The translations under genes were made by a program, and so were the position numbers. A stretch of DNA of 64,000 nucleotides from Podaxis mareebaensis (taxonomy: Eukaryota; Basidiomycota; Agaricomycetes; Agaricales; Agaricaceae), in NCBI GenBank assembly GCA_018524725.1, contig JAEUWP010000257.1, forward strand, positions 116,118-180,117, in the 5' to 3' direction. Under the pieces are notes generated by a model. It did no database searches. It worked only from the letters and a program-made list of their open reading frames with translations, and was not told where the DNA came from. The stretch's first letter is position 1, and each line of letters starts with the position of its first letter. Shown here piece after piece: positions 48,264 through 60,600 of the stretch.

Positions 48264-50490
48264 CTATCCAACATTCTGCCCAAACCACTTTCACGATCTT
48301 TGTCATCTTCCACTTCTTTTCAACCCTATCCACCTATCGAATTAACACCTCTTTCTCAAGAGAGAGTTGACACCCTCAAGGACTGTTATTATGAAGCCCT
48401 TCGGAATCCAACCCTCTATCAGCAACTCCGTCAAGCTGAACATTCTGAAGCTCCTATTGTTCTTGTTGGTTTTCACTCTCTTTGCTGAACAGATGTTCCT
48501 TCTTTATTGTATCTTCTTGACTTCACCACCATCTACAAGCAAACATCCCCAGCCCTCCTCGCACTAGAACCCACCCTTGTATACCGACTTCACCACAAGT
48601 GGCAGTTTGAATTTCTCAATGAGTTTTCAGAAAAACTGATCAACGATCTTGAACAGGAACTTCAGGAAGCTGAGCAACTCAATCTCTCTGAAGCAACCTT
48701 CTGAGGGAGAACTGTCCCCTGACACACTTTCTCAAACCTTGTCCAAGCTCTCCAACACTGGAAGGACAACCTTGCCCAATGATTGTTACTCTCTTCCACA
48801 GAGAAAAGGCCATCCACAAGAACCAGAATGGTCACAAGTTCTGGAACACAGCATACATCATCCACCCAGCAGCAACATTTATTGAGCAGATCCACTGCTT
48901 CTGCTGCTGGTGTTCCAAGTGTCAAAGCATTCATTCCTCAGGGGTTGACTACTACAGCTGTCGCTTCTTCCAAACCCTTTTGCACAGGATCTTCTTCACT
49001 GTTGCAGGCGATGTGGAACACCTCCTCAACACAATCCTCCAGTGGGATGTTCCCCCTAAAATCATCCTCGAGCCTACTGGACTTCCTGTGTCAGGATCCA
49101 CCACCACACCTGCTTGGGTCTACACCTTCGCAAATGATGACATCACCTTTCGACAACTCTGCCTCTCTCAAGCATACCGCAATTTTGTCTTCAGAAAGTA
49201 CAGAACTGTATCTCCAGCAGAGTCATGGGACACATACCAAGCCTACTATGCCAACGACCAGCCACCCTCCGTCTCATCACTTTCCAGGCCTTGAACACCC
49301 TCCTTGTCCCATGAGGCAGCAGCACCAGAGACCACTCAGGAGTGTCTCTCCGCCCTCGACACCACCAACTCCTCTGATCCCATCTCCAGTTTGTAGAATG
49401 GCCCAACAACCACAATCCCCAATGGCCAAACTCCCTGATCCACCTGAATATGAAGGAGCACCTACCAAATTCTGAGCCTTCAAAGACCAACTCAGTCTCA
49501 TCTTCTCCTCATTCCCGCAATACTTCTGAGATGCAGCCGGAGCAGTAGACAATCATCAAAAGGTCATGTACACCCTCCGAGGACTCACAGGAGGAACTGC
49601 CACTGGATTTTGTCATTCTTTCCTAAAGTGAAAATACGATCAAGCGATGGGTCAATACAATGTTGGCATGTGGAATGATTTCATAAACGTGCTTTGAACT
49701 CAATTTAAGTCTCAAACTGAAGAAGCTCAGGCACAAGAGAAGATACATTGAAAGAAGATTGATCTTTGATCTACTGATGTTCTACAGTACAACCAAGAAT
49801 TTGACTATCTCCTTACTGAAGCTGGGATTGAAAACGACAGACACCAAGTGCAACTTTATGAAGATTCATTACCCTACAACCTTCATCAAATAATCGCCCT
49901 CCAGCCACAGCAGCCAGTCACATATAATGAATGGAAGACCATCATCATGCAAATCATCCAAAACCTGCAAACCTACAACCTCTGTCAAGGCAAAGGACCT
50001 CACTTCGCACTGACCTCATTCTTTGACTCTAACAGATTGTCCTCCAAGAATCTCTTCCAAGGCATCCCCATGGAGATTGACCATCTAGCAGCACAAGTCA
50101 AAGAATATGAGTCAGACAAAGAAGAGAGTGGAGGAGATATCACAGAAGTAGAGTCAGAAGAAGAAGAAGAAGAAGAAGAAGAAAACAAGCAAGGAATCTC
50201 TGTCAACACTATCCTCACTGCCAAACAAAGGCAATGAATGAAGGAAGGAAAATGTATTGTTTGTGGACAAAGAAATCACTGGGCACACCAATGCCCCAAA
50301 TGTTGCTGAACTTCACCTAACAAGAACTACTGCTCTCACCCATCATCATCCAACAAGAAACCTATGACTACATTCTGACCTATTCCAATGGACATCAGCA
50401 CCAAAGAAATCAAGAAAAACTGTGCTGAATTACTGAATCGAGTTGTCTCTGTTTTGTTGAAAGAACAGGATTTTTGAAGAAGGAAAATGT
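48264..50490 (+). pseudogene. gag: gag of element 1 (decayed)
   Basis: The frame starts after a TAG near 48,261 and runs through a helical N-terminal part (LSQERVDTLKDCYYEAL), a Pro/Ser/Gln-rich middle, a capsid-like part (about 49,440-49,950), a run of Glu (50,155-50,184) and a CCHC zinc knuckle (CIVCGQRNHWAHQC, about 50,252-50,293). It is interrupted by about a dozen stops, all TGA, several where Arg fits the context. No ATG opens the frame, so the start has also been lost. A second frame (48,779-49,294) is open in the same region. Confidence 0.7.
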
Positions 50491-51489
50491 GGAAACAGTG
50501 TCAGATTTTCCTCCTATCTACATAAATGAAGTGAATGTAGCAGCAGGACTGTCGTTCAAAATACCACTTTCCATTCACCTTGGCAAAATCACTGTTCAGA
50601 CATGAGCTCTTCTCAATTCCAGTGCCCAAGCTAATTTCATCTCTCCCAACTTCATCGCCAAATACAACATTCCCCTCTTCAAACTCGTCAAACCTATCCC
50701 TGTTAGGAATGCTGACAATTCTCCAAACAAAGGAGGAGCAATCACACACACAGCAAACCTAGCCCTAACAGCTGATGGAAAAAAGATGGAGCATCTGTTT
50801 TATGTCTCAAATATTGGGAAAAAGGCTATGATCATAGGACTCCCATTCCTCCAAGATGCTAATCTGGACATCAATTGGTGAAAGAAGACTGTGTCCATAA
50901 ACAAACAAACAATTACCATGACAGACAAATGTGATTTTGATCCTGAAGATCACATCCAAGGTGACTTTCTCCCCTCTAAATGATCAATCAAACGAGCCTC
51001 ATATGCATATGACTGCAAACTCAAACTGTCCCATATGGCCCTTTCCATTAATGTGAAAACATCTGAAGCTCAACATCTCCATCAACAATATACCACTCAC
51101 AAGAAGAATGTCGACATTGAGGAGCTCGTTCTGAAGAAGTTTCACAAGTACATCCACCTTTTTAAAGAAAAGGAGGCTAATCATTTTCCTCTGTCTCGAA
51201 ATTGCAATCATAAAATCAAGCTGAAGGAAGACTTTATGCCAGAAGCTGCAAAACTCTATCGACTGTCAGAACCCGAACTTCGAGAATTGCACAAATTCAT
51301 TGACGAGAATCTAGAAAAAGGTTATATCTGTCCCTCGAAATCACCCCAAGCTGCCCCGTTCTTCTTCATCCAAAAGAAAGACAGAAAACTACGTCCAGTG
51401 CAAGATTACTGATACCTAAATAAGCACACCATCAAGAATGCCTACCCTATTCCCAGTATAGACTCTATCCTTGATTGACTCAAAGGTGC
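50491..51489 (+). pseudogene. pol: pol of element 1: protease and start of reverse transcriptase (truncated)
   Basis: The aspartic protease core reads ALLNSSAQANFIS, so the catalytic Asp-Ser-Gly is changed to Asn-Ser-Ser. The reverse transcriptase N-terminus has the usual GYI.PS.SP.AAPFFFI.KKD layout, with TGA at 51,410-51,412 in place of Arg in the near-invariant DYRYLN motif and another TGA at 51,476. The frame ends at 51,489, where the LTR of element 3 begins. It is not functional. Confidence 0.8.
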
Positions 51490-52010
51490 TGTTAGGTAGG
51501 TCCTTATCACTGGTCACCTAAGCTTTGCTAGGGGGCGGCTATCTCACTAGATGGTTCGCAGAGGTGCTAGGATCTAGCAAGAAGGGTCACGGTAAGTAGG
51601 TGGTGAGGCAAGTGTCCAGTCAAGCACACTTTAGAGGTTGAACTTCTATCAGTCGAGGATATGACCAATAGAAAGTTTACTACCACACTGATCATGAGCT
51701 AACGTCAATCCAGAGATAGAGCAAAGACAATATTCTGAATTTAAGAATATAGGAAGCTTGCGCTTCCAGTACATGAGCGGCTATTTAAGCTTTACTTCTA
51801 AGGTCTGATTCTGGTAAGTATGATGAAGTAGAGCTGTGAGTCCGAGAGTCAATAGAAGCATAACTACGGAGCGGAGTGAGACAAGAATAGAAACTAGACA
51901 AGAATAGAAACAGAGACTAGAAAAGAAACTAACTAGTTAAGGAAACAATTCTGGTCCAAGTTCATCTGGGATACATGAATACTGGATGAAGAGTCTGTAG
52001 TAGAGAAGTA
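51490..52010 (-). repeat. 3' LTR of element 3 (inner boundary uncertain)
   Basis: The outer end is set by the abrupt break in the RT frame of element 1 and by TGTTA. The inner end is not visible because the second copy lies outside the window. It lies somewhere before the ORF stop at 52,327. Confidence 0.45.
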
Positions 52011-52326
52011 GAGACAAAGACTATTTACTAGTTTATTACAAATCCATATCAGGGTGGAGATGTCCATCAGAAGAGTCAGAGGAGTAAGAGTTGGGAGATG
52101 AGGCGGAACTAGGAATGGGGAAGTTGCCTGTCGAAGGCAACAAGTCAGGAGAATCTTTGTGGAGGAAGATGAGGCTGCAGTGTGGGGATGATGACGATGA
52201 TGACAATATGTCACCAGTGATGTATGGCGGTGGATATGGGGGAGGATCGCTGATGGGTTCTTCTGGGTTTGACTTGTCGATGCCCAGAACATTGGAGTCA
52301 ATGCTGTGGAGGGGCGGAAGCTGAGT

Positions 52327-54070
52327 TCAACAGGGAGGGATAGCCGGAGGCTTGTCAGAGTTAGGATCAACATGATAGACTTCTACTTCTCGAAAGTAGA
52401 ATCCGTGGGCGACTTCGTATTTGATAATATGTGGGATGACCTTGGGCGGGTACATCATGTAGGGATGAAGGAATACAATGGGTTCTCCAGCGTAAGGAAT
52501 CATCTTCCAACCGTGGGCCCAGGTGGAGTTGAAGTTGTTATGGATTGTCTGAATGTATAACCCATTGGGATCGAAGACGTGAGTGAAGGGAGCATTCTCC
52601 CAGGTGATGTGTAATATTTCTGTCATCATGCAGTTGGTCTTGTAGAAGAGTGGTCCAGGCGTCAGCCAGTCTTCAGAGAATAGGGAGGTGTGACCAGGGA
52701 GGCGACGATTGGCAAAGGCTTCATTGCAATAGTGGGTTGGGTCTTCAGCTGATATACCTGTATCTTGAGTGGTAGAATGAGAGGCGTTGGGGAGTCCAAG
52801 CTCATGGACTAAGGCGTGATAAATGATGTCGCAGTGGGAGGTACCAGGCTGGCTCATAATATTATCCCCTTCATTATTAGCGAGTTCCATCTCGCTACTA
52901 CTATCTGATACTGGTGTCAGGTGAGGGGTAGGTGGTCTAGGATCTTCCGCTTCCAACGTCAGAGAAGGGAGATTTGTGATGTCTGTCAACTGTGTGGAGG
53001 CATTCTGATCTCAATGGATGAGGGAGCAAATGCGTGCGGCAGCTCTGCCGAGAAGACTGTGTCGTTCTCTGATGGATGTGGGGGAGGCTGAAGGTATAGG
53101 TGTTGGAGTGCATGGTCTGCCTGTTTCGGGTGCTGATGATGTTGTCGGCAAGGGTGGAGATGGCAGCATCGATGGATTGGTGCAATTGCGCACTTGACAG
53201 ACTTGGACTTTGGGCACAGTGGGGAAGGTAGGGGGTTCCATTATAGTCCCTAGCTCATAGAGATGATTGGGCGAGGTTACTTCCTCTGTGTCGATCAGTA
53301 CACAGATACCACTGGTGTTGATTGGCCCCTTGTGGAAAAGTGTGTGAAGGGCAAAGTAATGGAGGAGGTCGGGCTGGGAGTGGGTACCTAGGAGGAGTGA
53401 TAGGTCAGCTAGTAGGGCAGCAGTTGCCCAGATCAGAAATGTCTGGCAGGGAGTCAGGACATCGTTGTACTCTTTGATGTGGAGCCACATAGTGGCTTGC
53501 ATCAGTAGATCGTGACAATAGAGCCTCAGTTCTCGATGAAACACTAACATCTTGATGATGTCTAATGCTTCCCTGAATTGGAGGCATGAGATGTGGACTT
53601 GAAGCTGGGGAAGTCCTGCTATGTAAGGCGTGAGTCTCATGTAGAGTTGTATCAGGTTGTGGTTGTTGATCTGTTCATTGGGGAGATTGGGGTAATGGAG
53701 GATTCGAAAGAGAGCTAGTTCTGCTAAGTGCATTGAGTCGTAGACTGACTTTATCAATGAGAAGTTTGGTGGTAGAGCTTGAGCTCTTGATGTCGCTATG
53801 TAGTCGAGGGGAGATGTTGTGGCCAATACAAGCAAGTCGGGCCGTCTCCATTGAGTTCAAAAGTCGAATGAGCATTCTAGCAGAATGCACGATAGTAGCA
53901 ATAGTTTCCCTGTAGACATTGCAGTTCTGAACCAAAAGTGGATTCCTTCGAAGAGCGGGGTCCTGGGTGATGGAGTTAACCCAGTCCAGAGATTCTCTGA
54001 GTTGAACGAGTTCGGAGTCAAGGTCGGATACTTCACTAGGGAGGGAAGGTAGTTCGATCAGGGATCTTGT
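52327..54070 (-). pseudogene. Accessory ORF(s) of element 3, downstream of pol
   Basis: Three minus-strand pieces follow each other: a helical frame from about 54,070 to 53,675 (ESLDWVNSITQDPALRRN), an overlapping +1 frame 53,835-53,011 (helical, then Pro/Ser-rich), and 52,989-52,327 after a TGA. Codon content passes from the first to the second frame near 53,760, suggesting one ancestral protein broken by a frameshift. It has no known domain. It corresponds in place to the accessory ORF of element 2. Confidence 0.5.
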
Positions 54071-54222
54071 AAGGCTTTAGGCCTCACAGGAAGGTGTTGA
54101 GAGTCTTAGATCGTCGTGCCCAAGTGCATAAGACCAGTTATATAGGTGCTGGCTACACAAATGTAGGGTGAGTTGATGAAAATAAAGACCTAAAGAGAAG
54201 AAGCTACGAAAATGATGGCTAC

Positions 54223-54578
54223 CTAAAAGTCCATCACAACTGTGAGAAAACCTGATCTAAGCATTCCTACAGATCTGGTGTTGATTGGCCAGATGAATTC
54301 CCAGGTTCTGATGCGGGTTGAGTAGGCTGGGAGTGGATGGAGTGGGTGCGAGATGATGAAGGGTGCAGCATCCTGTGCAATAGTGGTTGTTGTGATGTGT
54401 TGTATGGCGAGGTGTTCTGTGAGGGCATTTAAGCATTCTTGGAAGGTGGTGGGTGGTCCTGTGAGGGATTGGATGCAGTCAGTGTTGCAGCTAGTGCTTG
54501 TAGGAGAGTTGGGAGGTAATTGAGTATCTTGCTGAGCTTCAGTTTGAGTGGTGGGTTGTTGGTTGTTGGTGGTTGACA
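54223..54578 (-). CDS. Small ORF after the chromodomain of element 3
   Basis: A frame starting MSTTNNQQPTTQTEAQQ, just downstream of the pol stop, is open for about 118 codons. It is Thr/Gln-rich, then hydrophobic. It may be the N-terminus of the accessory protein or a separate ORF. No family is recognised. Confidence 0.35.
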
Positions 54579-54599
54579 TCTCCCAGTGGTTAGCGAAGT

Positions 54600-55345
54600 T
54601 TGTTCTTCCTTTTATAAGCATTGAGGATTTGCTGTGCATTGGAGAATGCAGACTGTGGTTCCCAGGTATTTTCAGAGTGTGGATAACCAGTCCACTTGAC
54701 TAGGAATTCAAGGTGGTTGCACAGTCGTTGATGATTTAGGATTGCTTCAACTTCATAGTGTTCTTCGTCATTGCGCAGTTCTGGTGCAGGTCATGGGTAG
54801 TGTTTGCCATATAAGTTATTCTCAGTTACTGGAGTCAGTAAGGTGGCATGGAATATGGGGTGAATTCGCCATGTTTTGGGTAACTTTAATTCGAAGTTGA
54901 CTGCGGATATCTTCTTGATGATTTCAAATGGTCCTTTGTGTTTCGGGGCAAGTTTTCTTGATTTGACTTGTAACGGGAGATTGTGGGTATCTAACCATAC
55001 TAGGTCTCCTGTGGAGTAGGTAGGAAGTCGATGGTTGGCTGTGCATCTTGCCATGATTTGGCAGGCGTGGTTGTGGGCTTGAATAGCATGATGGTGGGCT
55101 TCCATTAGTTGATCCATGCAGTTTTCTGCTGATGGATTGTTTGTAGGTTCCATTTCAGTTGGAAATGCTTTTGGGGTGTAGCCATAGAGTAGCTGGAATG
55201 GAGTTTCAGAGCGTCCAGCATGGGGACAGTTATTGTGGCAGAATTCGTAGATTGGAAGGTATTTGCTCCATTCATTTGGGTCACTTGAAGTAGCGATGGT
55301 GAGGTAGGTTTCGATTTCTTGGTTAAAACGTTCAGTGGATTCATC
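54600..55345 (-). pseudogene. pol: Integrase C-terminus with chromodomain, element 3 (truncated)
   Basis: The frame begins at the break with STERFNQEIETYL, so the catalytic Glu of the DDE triad is kept here. It continues through the GPFEIIKKIS region and ends in a chromodomain (YEVEAIL...LEFLVKWTGYPHSENTWEP) followed by a stop. This part is open, except that the N-terminal portion of pol has been separated by the insertion of element 2. Confidence 0.8.
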
Positions 55346-55938
55346 TGTTACAAGGTTCTTCTTTGGCTAAGCGACGCCTAAGTTGGAGCCTATCCTTGTA
55401 AGTGAGACGAGCAGAGGTCCTTGTCCTATACAGGTCAGAAGGAGCTGCTCTGTTTAACCTCGGGTGGCTGTTCATGTTGTCTTTGGGCAGTGAACTTGTA
55501 TAGATTGCATGCTCCACGGGACACGATGTTAGAGAGAAGCCTTAGAGGGAAAAGCTGCACACAAGGGCAAAGAGATGTAGACTTTAAGCGGTCTTGACAC
55601 TCAAGGACTTATAGAAAGTACCAAGAGGAGGTAACACACTTAAAGATTAGACTTGGCTAATCTACATGTCTAGGCAGTGTACATATACTGAGTCCTATGA
55701 CTACTTTAGGAAGTAGATCAATAGTAGCATGAAGGTCGAATAAGAGGAAAGTACATATAAAAGGAATTCATAAAGGTCATAGAGATGTGGAGTAAAACAT
55801 AAGACAGGAGGCGAAAGTCTGCAGGAGCGAACATAATTGATGCGAGCATAAATATGTCAGAGGAGACGAAATTGATACCATGTTCCAAATATAGAGGAAT
55901 GTCTAAAAGGGGAAGTGGTAAGTTCAGTATCCAATCAC
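55346..55938 (-). repeat. 3' LTR of element 2 (inner edge approximate)
   Basis: The first ~250 bases match 63,752-64,000 with few differences. Read on the minus strand, a TATATG box lies 33 bases before AAGTCTAATCTT (55,654-55,643), the inferred RNA start. The inner edge is near the accessory ORF stop at 55,935. Confidence 0.65.
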
Positions 55939-57440
55939 AAATCATCATCGCATGGAAAGTATACTCCGTGGTAGCGACACACTTCGTCTACCTTCTCGCA
56001 CATTTCCCAATCAAGCATTTGTCGCAACTCTGTGGTTTCCTGCCAGAGGCTAACCACCATACACTTCATCAAATCCCATTCTTCATAAGTTTGCTGCTCA
56101 GGCTCTTCGGTCTCCTCAGTGGTCTTGGAGTCTGCAATATTTGTAACATGATCCCCTTCGTAATGTCGAGTGTCCTCACTCGACTCAATGGCTCCCGGTA
56201 ATGTTTTCATCATCATAAGGATATTCATACATTCCCTCTCCTGTGTTGTCCATGACGCTTTGGAGGGCGCATTCAATTGATCGAGCTGACTGTTGTCAAG
56301 GGCAAATGTGTCAGTTGGAGGCTCTGGGGACAATGGTGGTATTGATGGCATGGCAGGAGAGGTGTGGAGGAGATCTGTCATGGTGTTTGTCAATGAATCT
56401 AGGTCCCTGGATGTTGTCAGCAGTGGTGAGGCCTGCCTGAAGGAGAGTGTGATGTTGGTTGCAGTGCGGATGAACGGGCAAAGGAGATCTCGGGTCTCCT
56501 GGTGATGGGGGTCGAGCTGCAGAGGAGGAGGGAGTTGGTAAGGGGAGAGCTGAGGGATGAGCATTCTGGGATTGATCATTTGTGGAAGTGCTAATTCCTT
56601 GTCCACCATCCTGCTGCCCGGTAGTGGCAGCGTGTTTGGTGAGTCTGGCCATGGTGAGCTGGGCTTGGTTGGCGAGGATTCTGGTGTAATGGAATGGTGG
56701 GCGAGTTCTGATGGGATTAAGGAAACAGTACTTCTGGTAATGTCTGGGGGTGTAGTGGTGGCAGAAGGGGCAATAGTATCTCGTGCATTGATCCACCCTA
56801 TGACCCACATTGCTACATTGATAGCAGGTGGCACATTGGTCAGATAAGGTGAGGATAGGGCTGTCAGTGATAGCAAGTTCTGTATCTCCAGAAGCTCCTG
56901 TTTCGGGGTGTTGTCGATCCACATCATGAAGTTGCTCAGATACTGAAGTGGTTCCTTGGTTCTGTCGGGGCGAGGGGTTGCGAGTAACATTGCCAGATCT
57001 AAGTCCAATTTGTGGGTGGAGAAAAGCAGATACATCTTCTTGTGCTTGCAAAAGTGCACGGTGGGCGCCTCGGAGGTATCACCTTTCTTGATCAATTCCT
57101 GGCAAGTCAATAACCTGAGCAAAGCAGGCACTGACTTCGTCAGCCAGTCTGTTAGCGTGGAGCTGGCAATGTATTGCGTTAAACCAAGTCGACTGGAAAG
57201 AGTCAAATACTTCAGTTGATTGATTACTGCACTCAAGAGCGGTCCTTGCTCAGGAAAAGGCATCTTTGTATAGAGAGTTGAGTCATATGGCAGCAGAAAG
57301 AGCGGCATCACCTGCTTCTTGTAAGGCATGAGACGAAAGGGTTTGCCTTTGGGCACTTTGTGCTTCATATAGTTGGAACGCCTCGGATATTTGATGTCTG
57401 ACTTCTGCGATGTCGGTGACTTGTCTTTGCTGCTCTTCAT
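55935..57440 (-). CDS. Overlapping 501-codon frame, element 2 accessory region
   Basis: This long, uninterrupted minus-strand frame overlaps the zinc-knuckle frame (57,615-56,311) in another register. Its last ~120 codons are acidic and helical, look coding, and are not covered by the other frame. The first part may be open only because the region is poor in TAA and TAG. It may be the second half of an accessory protein reached by frameshifting. Confidence 0.4.
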   Translation of the reverse strand: MKSSKDKSPTSQKSDIKYPRRSNYMKHKVPKGKPFRLMPYKKQVMPLFLLPYDSTLYTKMPFPEQGPLLSAVINQLKYLTLSSRLGLTQYIASSTLTDWLTKSVPALLRLLTCQELIKKGDTSEAPTVHFCKHKKMYLLFSTHKLDLDLAMLLATPRPDRTKEPLQYLSNFMMWIDNTPKQELLEIQNLLSLTALSSPYLTNVPPAINVAMWVIGWINARDTIAPSATTTPPDITRSTVSLIPSELAHHSITPESSPTKPSSPWPDSPNTLPLPGSRMVDKELALPQMINPRMLIPQLSPYQLPPPLQLDPHHQETRDLLCPFIRTATNITLSFRQASPLLTTSRDLDSLTNTMTDLLHTSPAMPSIPPLSPEPPTDTFALDNSQLDQLNAPSKASWTTQERECMNILMMMKTLPGAIESSEDTRHYEGDHVTNIADSKTTEETEEPEQQTYEEWDLMKCMVVSLWQETTELRQMLDWEMCEKVDEVCRYHGVYFPCDDDL

Positions 57441-57615
57441 AACAAAGGGACTCGGGGGTAGAGGGGCGATCTTCTGGGGAAGGGGTCAGCTCATGAGTGA
57501 GAGGAGTAGGTGGAACAGAGATAAGAGTTCGCGATGATGCTCGGGTAAAAGAGGTGGCAGAGGTGGGAGTGGTCAGGTAATCAGTGGTCGTTGTGTCAAT
57601 GGAAGTGAGAGACAT
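56311..57615 (-). pseudogene. Accessory gag-like ORF with zinc knuckles, element 2
   Basis: It starts MSLTSIDTTTT about 30 bases after the pol stop. It continues through two in-frame TGA codons near 57,283 and 57,250 to a CCHC knuckle (CYQCSNVGHRVDQC) followed at once by a second Cys/His cluster (CPFCHHYTPRHYQKYC), then a Pro-rich end. A nucleic-acid-binding protein encoded downstream of the chromodomain is unusual for this class. It is decayed like the rest of the element. Confidence 0.55.
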
Positions 57616-57645
57616 TGAATAGCTTGGATTTCAACGGAGATTGTG

Positions 57646-60600
57646 TCACAGTTTATAAGTGTCGAGGAGGGTCTTGGAATTGCGCAGGTCTGTCGAATTT
57701 TGCCAGGTTCATTCCGAATCTGGGTATCCTTTCCAATGCACTAGAAACTCTAATCCGTGTCTTCTGGTGTGATGATGTGCCACTATGGCTTCGACTTCCC
57801 ATTCTTCTTCTCCTTGGACAAGGTCAGGTGGGGGTCTTGAGAAGTGTTTGCCATAAATGTTGTTTTCAGTGACGGGATAGAGATACTGGACATGGAAGAC
57901 GTTGTGGATCTTCCAGCTCTTGGGGAGAGATAGCTCGTAGGATACATTTCCGCATTTCCTGATAACGGTGAATGGGCCTAGTCAATGGGTGGTGATTTTC
58001 CTTGACGCGACCTGAATTGGTAAGTTTTGAGTGTCGAGCCATACTTTCTGGCCAGGTTCTATTTTTGGCAAAGTGCGTGTTTGTGTCTGTTCTGTCATAA
58101 TTTTGTGTGAAGTCTCATGTGCTATTTTTGCAGCTTCTCAGATATTTATAATCCAGTTCATTCTTTCTTCGGCCGATGGGGAGTTTGTTGGTGCTAGCTT
58201 GGTTGGGAAGGCTTTGAGTGGGTGGCCATACATAAGTTCAAATGGTGTCTGCTGGCGGTTGGTGTGTGTTCTGGAGTTATGGGAGAATTCGACTAAAGGG
58301 AGGTGTTCGGGCCAGGTGTGAGGGTTTTGAGTGCAATAGGCCAATAGGTACATCTCGATTTCTTGATTAAATTGTTTGGTTGATCCATCCAATTGAGGGT
58401 GATAGGCTGTGGAGGGGGCATGATTGATGTTTAGCTTTTTGAACATAGCCTGTATCGATTTGGCCATGAATCGGGGATCTCTATCCGAAATGATTTTATC
58501 GGGTATTCCTGTGCAAATAAACATGTGTTTGATCAGGATGTTTGCGATTTGATCGGCTGTGGTGGATTTGGAAGTGGGTACTATGATTATCCCCTTTGTA
58601 AGACTGTGGTCCACCATGGACAATATTGCGTTGTGTCCATTGGATTCGGGGAGGTTGGTGATGAGGTCCATGGACATCTGGGCAAAAGGCTGGGATGATC
58701 GGGGACCTGGAATTGGTTGAAGAGGGGGCTTCAAGGGATGCCTGTTGATCTTGTATTGCTGGCAGGTGGGGCATCCTTTCACGTAGTTCGTGACATAGGT
58801 GTGAATGCCAGGCCAGGTGACATACTCTTGAAGTTTCCTAAGAGTTTCAGCAACTCCGGGGTGTCCCGCAGCTGGTGCATCGTGTACATGCTGCAATAAG
58901 CACTTCTTAAGTGCGGAGTCCATGGGAAGTTGAATGCGACCTTCTTAATCCAATTCAATGGCTTCATTCTTTCCTTTTTGGGCTTCCTTCTCAACATCAG
59001 GGTCTACAATGTTGATTTCACTGTTTTCTCCTGAATTAGCCAGTTTCGTGTCAGCATCAGTAAAATCACTAGTTTGAAATTTCTCTAGTGGGATGGCTGC
59101 CTTTGTTGTTTCGAGCTCCGTGTCTTTACTTGTTGAGGCATGGTCTGGTCTTCTGGACAAAGCATCAGTGGTGCAGTTCTTAGATCCAGGAATATGGCAA
59201 ATCTTGATTTTATGGGCACTGATCACAGCGGACCATCAAATGGTTCGTCTCGATAGTTTTGATGGCTTGGCCCAATGGATGATGTTGTCGTGATCTGTCC
59301 ATATCATCATTTTGTGGGGTGATCCATCGATGTAGTGACACCATTCTTGCAATGCACAGATGATGGCTAAGAATTCTTGTTCCAATGCATGATAGTTTCA
59401 TTTGGCTGGAGAGAATGGTTTGGAGTAGTAGAAACATGGGTGTAGCACACTGTTCGAGTCTTTCTGGAGGAGAACCGCTCCAGATGCGTAAGCAGATGCA
59501 TCAGTTTGAATTTCAAATGGTTTCGAAGAGTCTGGGGTAATTAAAACAGGTTCTTCCAGGAATCTTTGTTTCAATTTTCTAAATGCATCATCAGCTTCTT
59601 TAGTCCATTTGAAAGGAGTGTTGGACTTCTTTAGAAGTGTGTTAAGGGGTAAGGACAGGTGGGCATAGTGCTTGATGAACTTGCGATAGAAGTTGCAAAA
59701 CCCGATAAATTTCCATACATCTTGGACTGTCTTGGGTGTGGGCCAATCTGCTATTCCTTTGAGTTTGTTGGGATCCATTCTGACTTTGTTGGGGGAAATG
59801 ATGAATCCAAGATAAGTGAGGGTCATTTTCTCAAATTCACATTTCTCTGGTTTGAGGTAGAGATCATGCTTTCACAAAATCTTGAATACTTCTTTTGTTG
59901 TTTTTCGCAGTTCAGCTTTAGTAGGGGCATGGATAAGGATGTCGTCCATGTAGATGATAACTTTATTTTGCATGATGAGGAGAGCCAGGATGGTGTCCAT
60001 CATGTTCTGGAACATGGTGGGGCTGTTGCACATTCCAAAGAACATAACCGTGGGCTCAAATAGTCCTTGATGGGTGCAGAACGCTCCTTTCCATTGGTCT
60101 TCTTCAACAATGCAGATGTTGTTGTAGCCGAGTCTGACATCAAGTGCAGTGAAGTATTTTGATCCTCGTAATTTGTCGAGTATGGATTGGATGGAGGGAA
60201 TAGGGTAGCCGTTCTTGACTGTGTGTTCATTGAGGTATCGGTAGTCCTGACAGGGCCTGAGTTTTCCATCTTTCTTTGAGATGAAGAAAAATGGTGAGGC
60301 CATAGGAGATTTCGAGGGCCTGATATATCCTTTTGCAAGATTTTCTTTGAGGAATTTGTTGAGCTCTTTCTCTTCCGCGAGGGAGAGTTTGTAGGAGGGG
60401 AAAGCTTTTGGCACGAAGCTTTCCTTGGTTTCAATCTGGTGGTCCCATTGTCGACTGGGAGGAAATCTTTCGCTTTTCTTTTGGGAGAAAAGGTCGAGAT
60501 ATTCATGGAACTCCCGGGGAACTATCTTCTCAGGATCAGTTTCCTTCTTCTGTTCTCCTGCTTGGGCAAGTATCTGAGAGTAGGAGGTTTTGGTGTTTAT

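Larger units (their letters stand above)
47393..51489 (+). mobile_element. Ty3/gypsy element 1, 5' part (interrupted)
   Basis: It consists of an LTR, leader, gag, protease and the start of reverse transcriptase in plus orientation. It is cut at 51,490 by element 3. Its remaining pol and second LTR should lie right of the window. The gag-pol frame carries many TGA stops. Confidence 0.85.
51490..55345 (-). mobile_element. Ty3/gypsy element 3, 3' part (interrupted)
   Basis: In minus orientation it carries the end of integrase with a chromodomain, extra ORFs and a 3' LTR that starts TGTTAGGTAGG at 51,490. Its integrase is cut at 55,345 by the LTR of element 2, so its gag, protease, RT and 5' LTR should lie right of the window. 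Confidence 0.8.

Noticed and set aside
48779..49294. Separate gene overlapping gag of element 1
   Set aside because: All three plus-strand frames are locally open because TAA and TAG are rare here. Weak resemblance to an element 3 accessory segment is not enough.
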